Of a stretch of 23,754 nt of DNA, positions 1 to 6,340 are shown in pieces; within the stretch, counting starts at the first letter, position 1; every line of letters starts with the position of its first letter. Source of the stretch: TA-21 sp035620895 (GTDB lineage Archaea > Thermoproteota > Nitrososphaeria > Nitrososphaerales > Nitrososphaeraceae); the NCBI GenBank assembly GCA_035620895.1, contig DASPFY010000007.1:1-23754 (forward strand), written 5' to 3'. The notes under the pieces are model-generated. The model saw only the letters and a program-made list of their open reading frames with translations, had not been told where the DNA came from and ran no database searches. The translations under genes were made by a program, and so were the position numbers.

Positions 1-227
1 GATTTCAATTATTAAAAACAGTGAAGGATTTGAACCCCGAAGTAAGAACAGTTTTGATGACAGCCTTTGAAGTAGACGATAAACTATTTCAAGAGTATAG
101 TAAAAAAGAAATCATCGACGGATTTGCTCAGAAACCAATCAGTCTGGACAATTTACTACAAGAAGTTAGTGCACAATTACATAGTTACGAACTGCTAAAA
201 ATACCTGCTTCCAAACGACTGGAATAA
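1..227 (+). CDS. response regulator receiver domain, C-terminal part (cut by window edge)
   Basis: The open frame runs in from the left edge (codons begin at base 3), so the gene starts outside the window. The visible part matches the second half of a CheY-like receiver domain: a beta-4-like strand ending in Thr (VLMTAFE, the conserved Thr/Ser position), then a helix and the conserved Lys-Pro pair in GFAQKPIS, followed by the last amphipathic helix and a short tail. The phosphorylated Asp lies upstream and is not seen. The GTG at base 21 is inside the domain and is not the real start. No output domain follows the receiver, so it is either a stand-alone receiver or has its output domain at the N-terminus. 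Such proteins act in two-component signalling in the cytoplasm; the partner kinase is unknown. Confidence 0.8.
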   Translation, partial: FQLLKTVKDLNPEVRTVLMTAFEVDDKLFQEYSKKEIIDGFAQKPISLDNLLQEVSAQLHSYELLKIPASKRLE

Positions 228-248
228 TATATTGTCCTCCTCCCCTTG

Positions 249-287
249 TTGGTGACTCAGATTTTAAATCCAATAGTTAATCACCAA
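249..287 (+). promoter_or_regulatory. TATA-like element inside a perfect 7-bp inverted repeat
   Basis: TTGGTGA (249-255) and TCACCAA (281-287) form a perfect inverted repeat. Between them lies ATTTTAAAT (261-269), a good archaeal TATA-like box centred about 27 bases before the ATG at 293. That spacing predicts a leaderless transcript starting at or near the ATG, with the repeat flanking the box like an operator. This is sequence inference only. Confidence 0.35.
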
Positions 288-292
288 GAATT

Positions 293-538
293 ATGGGTCG
301 AACAGTCCCGTCGTATTGAATTGCAACCGAAATGGAAAGAAACAAATGGAAAATATTCAGGCAGCGACTAAATAAAAAAGATAGAAAAACGTTTGACGAA
401 ATGCTTGATTATTCACACCTTTATAATTCTGCTGGTAGCAATGCTTGCAGACCTATATTAGTTCACCCGATTATTATGTCCATTATATTTGAACATTACA
501 AGGAATTGGAGAAATTCCGAAGATCGGTTGCAAAATAA
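293..538 (+). pseudogene. MGRT-family small protein, interrupted by TGA at codon 9
   Basis: Reading from ATG 293 gives MGRTVPSY, then TGA at 317-319, then the same frame continues as IATEMERNKWKIFRQ and on to TAA at 536. The intact paralogue at 6341-6625 begins MGRTIPSFRIAC, so the stop falls exactly on the codon for its Arg-9. The rest aligns throughout (KKDRKTFDEML, LYNSAGSNACRPI, IIMSII). Translation could restart at ATG 332, giving 68 residues without the conserved MGRT segment. The simplest reading is a nonsense mutation (CGA or AGA to TGA) in a once 81-residue gene; a sequencing error is the alternative. The paralogues in the polymerase operon suggest a DNA-transaction link, but this stray copy stands alone. 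Confidence 0.6.
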
Positions 539-560
539 GAGTTAATTATTTATTTTCCAT

Positions 561-719
561 TTATCGAATTCGATCGACTCTTCTATAAACGAAAAGAGCA
601 ACAAACCCAATTATTATGGCAATAAGACCAAGTAAGGCATTAACAAATGTAAGAGTGTATATCCCTATAATTATTATTATAATGCTAATAAAATAAGCAA
701 CGCTTTGTGTGAATCGCAT
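561..719 (-). CDS. small two-helix membrane protein (52 aa)
   Basis: A 52-residue frame starts at ATG (717-719, minus strand), directly preceded by an in-frame TAA, which fixes the start. It encodes two hydrophobic stretches (about residues 7-22 and 26-45, rich in Ile, Leu, Val and Gly) joined by a short turn, and a basic tail YRRVDRIR. This is the usual look of a tiny membrane protein with a positive C-terminus facing the cytoplasm. No family is recognised. It diverges from the weak plus-strand frame beginning at 709 and overlaps it by 11 bases. Confidence 0.5.
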   Translation of the reverse strand: MRFTQSVAYFISIIIIIIGIYTLTFVNALLGLIAIIIGFVALFVYRRVDRIR

Positions 720-986
720 TTACTTGATAGTCTTCGTTCTTTCAGTTTTGTATTTAAGGTCTTTGTTGTTAGGCGTTTCAAAGCCAACGGGTGGATTTAG
801 TTTAGGTAATTTCTATGTCCTGCCAGATAATATGATGACCTTCACTTCGAGCCCAGAGAGGTTTGATAATCCTGAAATGCGAATAATTAGGTGCCTTTTG
901 TTACCGTACCTGTTGTTGCCATAAGGTATACAGCGCTGAAACCGTCGGATACTGACAATCTTGAAGTGTTAAATAACTTATTGTAA
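709..986 (+). pseudogene. possible frameshifted small membrane-anchored protein
   Basis: A frame from GTG 709 starts with a hydrophobic segment (about residues 4-22) and then a soluble part (SKPTGGFSLGNFYVLPDN and on to NPEMRIIR) before a low-quality Leu/Pro end at 924. At base 891 a second frame opens that reads like a natural continuation (VPFVTVPVVAIRYTALKP, then SDTDNLEVLNNLL and TAA at 984-986). Joining the two needs a net one-base change near 890. A decayed gene is plausible, but no family was recognised, so this could be chance. Confidence 0.25.
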
Positions 987-996
987 GTTAATTGTT

Positions 997-1302
997 GTGG
1001 CTGAAGATTCGTTCAATAAAATAAAGAAGGGTGCTAAACAAACTGGACGTGGTGTCACAGGTACTTCGGAGGGTACCATAGAAACTGCAGAAGGCATTAT
1101 AGGGGGAATTAAAGAAACTGCAGAAAGCGTTATCGAGGGCGTTAAAGATACCGTAGAAGGCGCCAAAGTAGGAATTGAAAAAACTGCAGACGCTTTTGAA
1201 GATACTACAAAACAGGCATCACACGCACGTACCTATAAGAGCAGGCGGAAACGTAAAACCACGCCGAAACGTAAAACCACGCGAAAAGGAACCAAATCTT
1301 GA
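997..1302 (+). CDS. LEA-like repeat protein with histone-H1-like basic tail
   Basis: The gene starts at GTG 997 and encodes 101 residues. The middle (about residues 25-72) is built from degenerate 11-residue-like repeats of the form ETAEGIIGGIK, ETAESVIEGVK, DTVEGAKVGIE and KTADAFEDT, which form amphipathic helices like those of late-embryogenesis-abundant group 3 proteins. The last 30 residues are almost only Lys, Arg, Thr, Pro and Ser, with RKRKTTPKRKTTRK resembling histone H1 or nucleoid-protein tails. There is no signal peptide. A stress-protective or nucleoid-associated role is plausible, but no precise function can be assigned. Confidence 0.7.
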   Translation: MAEDSFNKIKKGAKQTGRGVTGTSEGTIETAEGIIGGIKETAESVIEGVKDTVEGAKVGIEKTADAFEDTTKQASHARTYKSRRKRKTTPKRKTTRKGTKS

Positions 1303-1420
1303 AGATCTAGTTTCGCACGAGCAAGAGAGAAATTAGATAATAGCCACTCGGACCTCAAATTTAGAGAACTCAGATAAATGCTAATAAATCTTAATGTCGT
1401 AAATATCTCAGCAGAAAACA

Positions 1421-1561
1421 TTGAGTGTTCCTTTGGACTCTCTTAATAAGAAAAAACGACTATTTGACGAATTAGTATTAGCAAAATTGATGAAATACTA
1501 TGGATTTGAAAAAAGAGATGAACTGTTAGAGTTTTTAAAATCCGAACACATTCAATATTAG
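1421..1561 (+). CDS. micro-protein of 46 aa, paralogue of the next gene
   Basis: The first usable start after an in-frame TAA (1400-1402) is TTG 1421; the frame ends at TAG 1559-1561. The product has a Lys-rich N-terminal part and then AKLMKYYGFEKRDELLEFLK. The following gene encodes ERMKKYYKVDNDDDLLRFLK at the matching place, so the two share a K-x-YY-x6-8-(E/D)LL-x-FLK pattern and probably arose by tandem duplication. It looks like a small helical protein without Cys or membrane segments. The family is unknown to me. The start is uncertain; the paralogy supports it being a real gene. Confidence 0.5.
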   Translation: MSVPLDSLNKKKRLFDELVLAKLMKYYGFEKRDELLEFLKSEHIQY

Positions 1562-1621
1562 CAATTAACTTCCAAATACAATTTTTTTTCTTAAACTTTT
1601 AAGTGCTTTTAGTGCAGTTTT

Positions 1622-1777
1622 ATGTACATGGTGAAACCAAAAATCAAAAAACCCCATTATGATGATGAAATTTTAGAAAGAATGAAAAAATATTATAAAG
1701 TTGATAATGACGATGATCTTTTGCGATTCCTAAAGGCTCATGGATTGAAGAATTATAATCTCGAGATAGACAATTAA
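1622..1777 (+). CDS. micro-protein of 51 aa, tandem paralogue of the preceding gene
   Basis: The frame runs from ATG 1622 (or in-frame ATG 1628) to TAA 1775-1777. The start region is MYMVKPKIKKPH, followed by DDEILERMKKYYK and DDDLLRFLKAHG, the same small helical pattern as the gene ending at 1561. Sixty bases separate the two and contain a T-rich run near 1582-1591. It is charged, without Cys or membrane segments. The function is unknown. Its end is only 9 bases from the end of the convergent frame at 1787. Confidence 0.5.
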   Translation: MYMVKPKIKKPHYDDEILERMKKYYKVDNDDDLLRFLKAHGLKNYNLEIDN

Positions 1778-1786
1778 AATATTTAA

Positions 1787-2046
1787 TTAAAAAGTTATTT
1801 TACGATGCATGTGTGTTATCTTCTTTAAGATATGTCCTTTGTCTTTTCTAATCTTGCTGTCTAACATCCTCAGATAATTCAGTTGTGAGAATTCTTTGCT
1901 TGGAATACCTCCTGGAGGTGCATTTAACTCGTGTTGTCCGTGGTATACGCCTTCTTTATTGTATGCCTTGACAGTCTTGTACCCACTAGTATTTGTATAG
2001 TCAATATTATGCCATTCCTTTTTAGTCTCTAATCTTATTTACTCAT
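1787..2046 (-). pseudogene. frameshifted 86-codon gene downstream of an antitoxin-like gene
   Basis: The ATG at 2044-2046 overlaps the TGA of the upstream gene in a classic ATGA junction, but after ATG AGT AAA comes TAA. Restoring one A in the AAA run gives a continuous 86-codon frame: MSKIRLETKKEWHNIDY, then a Tyr/Gly-rich middle (SGYKTVKAYNKEGVYHG), APPGGIPSKEF, and a basic C-terminus (IRKDKGHILKKITHMHRK). The stop is TAA 1787-1789. The length 260 equals three times 87 minus one, as expected from one missing base. No start codon lies early in the shifted frame, so it is likely a recent pseudogene, a sequencing error or a frameshifted expression unit. The protein family is not recognised. 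Confidence 0.5.
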
Positions 2047-2168
2047 TTCGAAGACTCCTTTAGTATCCTACCTATAATTTGATCAAATGTTTCTCCAAAT
2101 TTACCTCCTTTCATCAGTTCTTCATGATTGCCTTTACTTACCCAAATTGTAGTTCGTTCATTACTCAT
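2043..2168 (-). CDS. VapB-like/DUF7557-like small antitoxin-type protein (41 aa)
   Basis: The 41-residue protein reads ERTTIWVSKGNHEELMK, then a GGKFGETFDQ turn and IIGRILKE. The pattern of a short beta strand (TTIWVS), a helix, a G-x-FGETFD-x-II turn and a second helix is typical of archaeal VapB-like antitoxins and DUF7557-like proteins, thought to bind DNA as ribbon-helix-helix-type dimers. Its TGA overlaps the ATG of the next, frameshifted gene, suggesting translational coupling and a two-gene toxin-antitoxin-like arrangement. The partner does not look like a PIN-domain toxin. The gene itself is convincing; the family name is from memory of the motif. Confidence 0.55.
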   Translation of the reverse strand: MSNERTTIWVSKGNHEELMKGGKFGETFDQIIGRILKESSK

Positions 2169-2218
2169 ATATAGTATCTATAGTAGAGAGATGGTAATAA
2201 AGGAAGTAATTAATTATT

Positions 2219-2344
2219 TTATAAAATATTTAGTTTTCCATAGTAGGCAAATCCATCTATTGTAGTTTGTTGAGTATATTGAACCTCAGTATCGTTATCC
2301 TTATTTTCATCAATTCGGGTTATAATATCACTAGCATCATTAGA
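2219..2344 (-). other. in-frame 41-codon continuation beyond the stop of the secreted-protein gene
   Basis: Past TAA 2345-2347, the frame of the upstream secreted-protein gene continues for 41 sense codons (SNDASDIITRIDENKDNDTE, ending YYGKLNIL) to TAA 2219-2221. The acidic, Thr/Asn/Asp-rich composition resembles the upstream tail. It may be the lost C-terminus of a once longer protein, or chance. Confidence 0.3.
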
Positions 2345-2710
2345 TTAATCTGTACTATTATTCGTTGACTGAAGTTGAGGGAGATCTTGTAGATTGGGAA
2401 CTTTTGTAGTAATCTGAGAGTTTCCTTTTATCGCGGCATCTAATGCGTTATCGAGTTCAGGGGATATCGATTCTGCTTTTACGGCCTTCACTTCTTCACA
2501 GCTCCAAGTTTTGCCATCCTTATTTTTCGTGCACTTATAATTATGACCTTCATCAGTCTCCGTATCATACGTGGAACAATATGTAGTTGTTTTACTAGCA
2601 CCCTGGCAAGAAGTAATAATTTCCGCAAATACGAAATATGAAGATGAACTATAGATTGCAAGAACAAGTAACGTGCCTGTAATTACAAATAGCACAAATT
2701 TACTCCACAT
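2345..2710 (-). CDS. secreted or membrane-anchored Cys-containing protein, unknown function
   Basis: The 121-residue protein begins MWSKFVLFVITG and has one hydrophobic segment (about residues 5-29) acting as a signal peptide or anchor. The rest is hydrophilic with four cysteines (residues 35, 45, 60 and 71) that could form two disulphide bonds outside the cell, then an acidic Ser/Thr/Asn-rich tail. Thaumarchaea encode many such species-specific secreted proteins; no family is recognised. A further 41 codons stay in frame beyond the TAA, so the protein may have been longer. Confidence 0.6.
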   Translation of the reverse strand: MWSKFVLFVITGTLLVLAIYSSSSYFVFAEIITSCQGASKTTTYCSTYDTETDEGHNYKCTKNKDGKTWSCEEVKAVKAESISPELDNALDAAIKGNSQITTKVPNLQDLPQLQSTNNSTD

Positions 2711-3103
2711 CCACTCTACCTATTCGAATTAACCTAATAAAGGTTTTCTATGTCTAATTGAAAACTGGCGATTTTAATACTTTGTCATACTTTTGTTGAA
2801 AACTTTAAGGATTTCAACACTTTTATTCAATATTATATCCTTTTAACGCTAATCTAAGAGCATCTAAAAGATCGTTATAGGAAGTATGTTCCTTCTTTAG
2901 GTTCAACTCCTCGGCTTACTACTGTTCTTCTGATATCATTATTGTGCATTGTGACGAACAAGAGCTCAATATCTGAATCCAACACAATCAGAGTTCGCTA
3001 CTCTTACGTGTAATCGAATTATTTGTATGTTTTCATGTTTGATGTTCAAACAAGTTGTGAATCAATTCAAAGACTTTTATACGTTGGTGGGTAATTAGGG
3101 CTT
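2711..3103. other. gene-poor A+T-rich stretch
   Basis: No convincing gene. The minus strand holds a 36-codon frame from a possible GTG at 2985 to TAA 2875 (VLDSDIELLFVTMHN and so on), and a second short minus frame ends near 2830 (NDLLDALRLALKGYNIE). They may be remains of one small gene, but neither has a supported start or a recognisable family. The left part (2711-2740) should contain the promoter of the secreted-protein gene on the minus strand. Confidence 0.3.
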
Positions 3104-3394
3104 GTGAGATTTCTAGTAAGGGCGCAAATTTCCACTGACGCCGGTAATAAAATGGTGAAGAATCCAAAATTTTTGCAAAATATTGAAGACTATATGAAGA
3201 AAGTAAACGCTGAGGCTGCTTATTTTTTTGAGGCAGGGGGAGAGAGAACATTTGCATTCATAGTTAACATGGATACTGCTGATATGATGCCAAGTGTTGC
3301 TGAACCATTGTTTCAGGACCTGGGAGCAAAGGTTGAGTTTCATCCAGTAATGGTATTAGATGATCTAAAAAAAGCATTGGAACGCTTAGGTTAA
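3104..3394 (+). CDS. small ferredoxin-fold-like (DUF3303-like) protein
   Basis: The 96-residue protein starts at GTG 3104 with MRFLVRAQIS, a beta strand. A helix (NPKFLQNIEDYMKKV) follows, then strand AEAAYFFEAGGERTFAFIVNM, a helix (DMMPSVAEPLFQDLG), a strand AKVEFHPVMV and a final helix. This beta-alpha-beta-beta-alpha-beta order fits a dimeric alpha-beta-barrel/ferredoxin-like fold, as in DUF3303 and related small proteins. No catalytic residues can be named and no function is proposed. It is cytoplasmic, with no signal or membrane segment. It stands alone on the plus strand, with gaps of nearly 400 bases on both sides. Confidence 0.65.
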   Translation: MRFLVRAQISTDAGNKMVKNPKFLQNIEDYMKKVNAEAAYFFEAGGERTFAFIVNMDTADMMPSVAEPLFQDLGAKVEFHPVMVLDDLKKALERLG

Positions 3395-3775
3395 AGGTTC
3401 TATAAATGAGATGTAGAGTCTAATCAGCTAAATAGCTGCGTGGACTACAATGATGAAATTACTAAGACAGGTTTGCAGGACCATTTGTACTGGGTGGCGT
3501 CATAAAGATTATCTATGATTTGGCATAGTATTTTAATTTCAGAAATATTAAATCAAAAGATGAATATTAGATAATTAGAATTAATGTTACTAATGCTTGC
3601 ATTTGGTGCTTTTGCACATGTGCTAATTTAGGGAAATTATTTTATCTAGTCATGATGAATGATGATGAGCTCTGGAACATTCCACTTTCCACATTCCACA
3701 TTCGCTTTTCCACTTTCTTGTAATGACATTGAGATGCAATCTATTTTCAGAAAGATTCACTAATAAGTCCATTGT
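3395..3775. other. intergenic stretch with a short TTCCAC-rich run
   Basis: No gene seen. At about 3676-3718 there is a pyrimidine-rich run in which TTCCAC or close variants recur four times. It is too short and irregular for a CRISPR array. The right end should hold the promoter of the following gene. Confidence 0.3.
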
Positions 3776-3793
3776 ATGTTAAAAGTAATATAC

Positions 3794-4171
3794 ATGTCTG
3801 AAGACAAGCTATCTCAACTATCAAATTTTAAGTACATTAACATTGAAACTTACAAGAAAAATGGCTCTGGAGTCAGAACTCCCATTTGGTTCATAATTTA
3901 CCAAGGTTTTATATATTTTAGAACTGATGCAAAATCAGGTAAGGTAAAGAGGATTAGGAACAATCCACATGTCAAGATTGCTCCCTGCGATATTCGTGGA
4001 AGCGTTAAAGGCGACTGGTTTGAAGGGAAAGCAAAGTTTTCTGATTCCGCAGAATCTTCAATTGTATTTTCAATGATTGATAAGAAATATGGGTTTATAA
4101 CAACTCTCATCAGATCATTTAACAAGATTAGGGGTACAAATCCCATAGTACTGGCAATAATGCTGGACTAA
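3794..4171 (+). CDS. PPOX-class, probably F420-dependent oxidoreductase (Rv2061-like)
   Basis: The protein is 125 residues from ATG 3794 (MSEDKLSQLS), or 131 from ATG 3776; the later start gives the usual N-terminus. It has the split beta-barrel flavin-binding-like pattern: YINIETYKKNGSGVRTPIWF, then a strand IYFRTDAKSGKVKRIRNNPHVKI and APCDIRG-x6-WFEGKA. The phrase ATLVTYRKDGSGVRTPVWF-like start and KVKRIRNNPHV are hallmarks of the PPOX class F420-dependent Rv2061 family. Such proteins bind F420 or a flavin and reduce small molecules in the cytoplasm; the substrate here is unknown. Thaumarchaea make F420, which fits. No operon partner is close. Confidence 0.8.
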   Translation: MSEDKLSQLSNFKYINIETYKKNGSGVRTPIWFIIYQGFIYFRTDAKSGKVKRIRNNPHVKIAPCDIRGSVKGDWFEGKAKFSDSAESSIVFSMIDKKYGFITTLIRSFNKIRGTNPIVLAIMLD

Positions 4172-4365
4172 ACTCGCAATTAATATCCCTCATAATTTGG
4201 AATTTTTGTCTGAAATTCAGGAATTATTTATTTTTTGTTTATGACAAGATCCCTATGCAAAGTTCCTTGAGATCGTATCAAAAAAAATAGCTAGTGTTGA
4301 CATTATTTTCTGGCCAGGTCAGAGACTACAACCTTACTTAAATAGGATATTATTTAATATAGAAT

Positions 4366-5304
4366 ATGGAAAAGGAAACAACTGGGAAAGAAATCAATTC
4401 TATTGATAATTCTGATGAAACCAACGCCAAGGATCGATCAATAAGACTTGTGACAAAAAGTAATGAAACTCCAGAAGGTGATGGCTTTGTAGTACATAGA
4501 TCCTTTCCTTCACAGTCTATTCGAAATCTAGATCCTTTCTTACTCTTAGATGAGATGGGTCCTTTGGATTTGTTACCATATGAGAGTAAAGGCTTTCCAG
4601 AACACCCCCACAGAGGTTTTGTAACTGTTACATACATGCTTGAAGGAAGATTCGAACATAAAGACTCTCAGGGAAACTATGGAAAGCTTGGACCTGGCGA
4701 TGTTCAGTGGATGACAGCAGGATCTGGCTTGGTTCATTCGGAAATGCCAGAAAAAGAGTTTGCTAAAAGTGGTGGAAGGTTGCATGGATTTCAGCTATGG
4801 ATAAATCTTCGCAAAACTGACAAGTGGAATAAACCTGATTACCAGGATGTCCCTTCCACAAAAATTCCTCAAGTCAGTACTTCTGATGGTAAAGTATCTG
4901 TTAAAGTTATTGCAGGAAATTTCGGTAACACTGAGGCGGTAATCAATACTTTAACCCCCATTTTGTACTTGCATTTTACCCTGCAACCAGGAGGAGAAGT
5001 TGTGCAGTCCGTTCCTGAAAATCTTAATGCATTTGCGTACGTTATTGGTGGTAAAGGTCTTTTTGGCAAGGATAAAACAGCGGTCGGTGAAAAGAACTTG
5101 ATTGTGTTCAAAAATGACGGTGGACATATTTCAATTAGAGAATCGGATAATGCAAAATCTCCTCTGGATGTATTACTTGTCGCAGGAATGCCCCTCAATG
5201 AACCAATAGTACAGTACGGACCATTCGTTATGAATACTCGAGAAGAGATAGATAAAACATTGGACGATTATCGGAATGGCAGAATTGGAAAGATTGATTT
5301 TTAA
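4366..5304 (+). CDS. pirin family protein
   Basis: The 312-residue protein has the bicupin pirin layout. The N-terminal cupin shows FPSQSIRNLDPFLLLDEMGP, then PEHPHRGFVTVTYMLEG, EHKDSQGNYGKLGPGD, and QWMTAGSGLVHSEMP. The metal ligands expected from human pirin and YhhW (His, His, His, Glu) fit His-80, His-82, His-124 and Glu-126. The C-terminal cupin (about residues 165-285) lacks such ligands, as is usual. The first 25 residues are a hydrophilic extension not typical of the family. Some pirins are quercetin dioxygenases and others are regulators; the role here is open. It is a single gene followed by a T-rich stretch that may end transcription. Confidence 0.9.
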   Translation: MEKETTGKEINSIDNSDETNAKDRSIRLVTKSNETPEGDGFVVHRSFPSQSIRNLDPFLLLDEMGPLDLLPYESKGFPEHPHRGFVTVTYMLEGRFEHKDSQGNYGKLGPGDVQWMTAGSGLVHSEMPEKEFAKSGGRLHGFQLWINLRKTDKWNKPDYQDVPSTKIPQVSTSDGKVSVKVIAGNFGNTEAVINTLTPILYLHFTLQPGGEVVQSVPENLNAFAYVIGGKGLFGKDKTAVGEKNLIVFKNDGGHISIRESDNAKSPLDVLLVAGMPLNEPIVQYGPFVMNTREEIDKTLDDYRNGRIGKIDF

Positions 5305-5330
5305 AAAGTATTAGGACATTCCCATTATAT

Positions 5331-5358
5331 TCATTTTTATTTTTTTATTTTATTTTGC
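5331..5358 (+). terminator. T-rich tract after the pirin gene
   Basis: About 27 bases after the pirin stop, the plus strand has a long T-rich run with several blocks of four to seven T. Oligo-T runs terminate archaeal transcription without needing a hairpin, so this is a likely terminator. Confidence 0.45.
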
Positions 5359-5499
5359 TTTACCTGTTTTCATAAGATTATGCACTATTATTTTTAACCC
5401 CTCCCCTCTCGCATGCTAACTAAAATTCTGAATATACCAACTTTGGCATGTTCTTCTGTTATTAGGATCAGCCCTCCCTCTCTAAAAGTAGCTCCTTGA

Positions 5500-5507
5500 T
5501 TAAAAAG
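5500..5507 (+). promoter_or_regulatory. TATA-like box of the polymerase operon
   Basis: TTAAAAAG lies about 30 bases before the ATG at 5534. That spacing predicts a start site a few bases before the ATG and a nearly leaderless operon transcript. No other TATA-like element is seen between genes of the operon, which fits one transcript. Confidence 0.35.
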
Positions 5508-5533
5508 AGTACAATGCACTAAAGCTAAGCTCC

Positions 5534-6337
5534 ATGTCAAACCGCGTTGAAGAAAGACTGGAGGGTTCTGTACAGATTTCCTTAGTCAATAAAATTAAGA
5601 ACCACAAGCTTAGGAGTGCTCTTGACTACCTTAATCAAATTTCATTTACAGTTGACGGTACTTCAAACAAAACCATAGATTTGTTATCTAACGACGCCAT
5701 GTGTCTGCTTGGTAACTCAAGAATGACAAATCTCATGTTAACAAAGCTAACGGTGCATTGTTTACTGCCAAAGAAACATGGAGGATTTAGAAATTCAAAA
5801 GTGTTTATCCTTGACGCCGGAAATTGTACTGATGTCTATCAGTTTGTAGATTTTATGAAACAATACGGTCTGAACATCAAAAAAAATCTCAAGAAAATAA
5901 TGATATCCAGAGTATTTACTGTATATCAGCTTACCCATTTTCTAAAATATGAGCTTCCCAAAACTGTCCATGATTACAGAATTAACATAGTAATAATTCC
6001 TGACTTGTTGACAATGTTTCTGCGGGAAGCAGAGATGGACTTTAACGAAGTGAAGTTCTTGCTAACAGAAATTATTAATATTCTTAAGACAATTACTCAT
6101 GAAGGTAAAGTACTGTTAATAACTTCACTTTCTCTTGACGATAAATTGCCACCTTTCATTATTGAATTAGGGAACATGATCGTTAAATATTTTAGCAAAA
6201 GTGTTACAATTGACAATAACAAGACAAATAATAAATTTAAAATAGTCATACAGCAAAAACAAGATGCAGACTATATTGCTGTTAAAAAGTATACGTCATT
6301 AACTGCAGAAGATGTGTTGACGGTCAAGGGAAGATGA
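5534..6337 (+). CDS. RadA/RecA-fold paralogue with degraded Walker A (aRadC-like), mutasome-type partner
   Basis: The 267-residue protein follows the RadA core fold. A Walker A-like region MCLLGNSRMTNLMLTKLTVH (residues 56-75) is followed by LLPKKHGG, strand SKVFILDAGNCTDVYQF at the RadA 'IDTEGTF' position, ISRVFTVYQLTHFL at the 'ARAFNSDHQM' position, and Walker B-like INIVIIPDLLTMFLREAEMD. The loop should read G-x4-GK-T; here it is G60-NSRM-TN-L, so the lysine and Thr/Ser are missing, while the Walker B Asp (Asp-157) stays. It probably cannot hydrolyse ATP and may act as a scaffold. It is first in a four-gene operon ending in a PolB2-like polymerase, with the next ATG 3 bases after its stop. 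This mirrors bacterial ImuA, a RecA-like partner of the DnaE2 mutasome. The analogy is inference. Confidence 0.7.
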   Translation: MSNRVEERLEGSVQISLVNKIKNHKLRSALDYLNQISFTVDGTSNKTIDLLSNDAMCLLGNSRMTNLMLTKLTVHCLLPKKHGGFRNSKVFILDAGNCTDVYQFVDFMKQYGLNIKKNLKKIMISRVFTVYQLTHFLKYELPKTVHDYRINIVIIPDLLTMFLREAEMDFNEVKFLLTEIINILKTITHEGKVLLITSLSLDDKLPPFIIELGNMIVKYFSKSVTIDNNKTNNKFKIVIQQKQDADYIAVKKYTSLTAEDVLTVKGR

Positions 6338-6340
6338 TGA

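Noticed and set aside
2875..2985. 36-codon minus-strand frame (VLDSDIELLFVTMHN and on)
   Set aside because: The start is doubtful, there is no homology I can name, and it competes with another short frame in the same place.
3676..3718. Repeated TTCCAC units, considered as a CRISPR or regulatory repeat array
   Set aside because: Units are about 6-12 bases, irregular and without spacers; best seen as low-complexity sequence.
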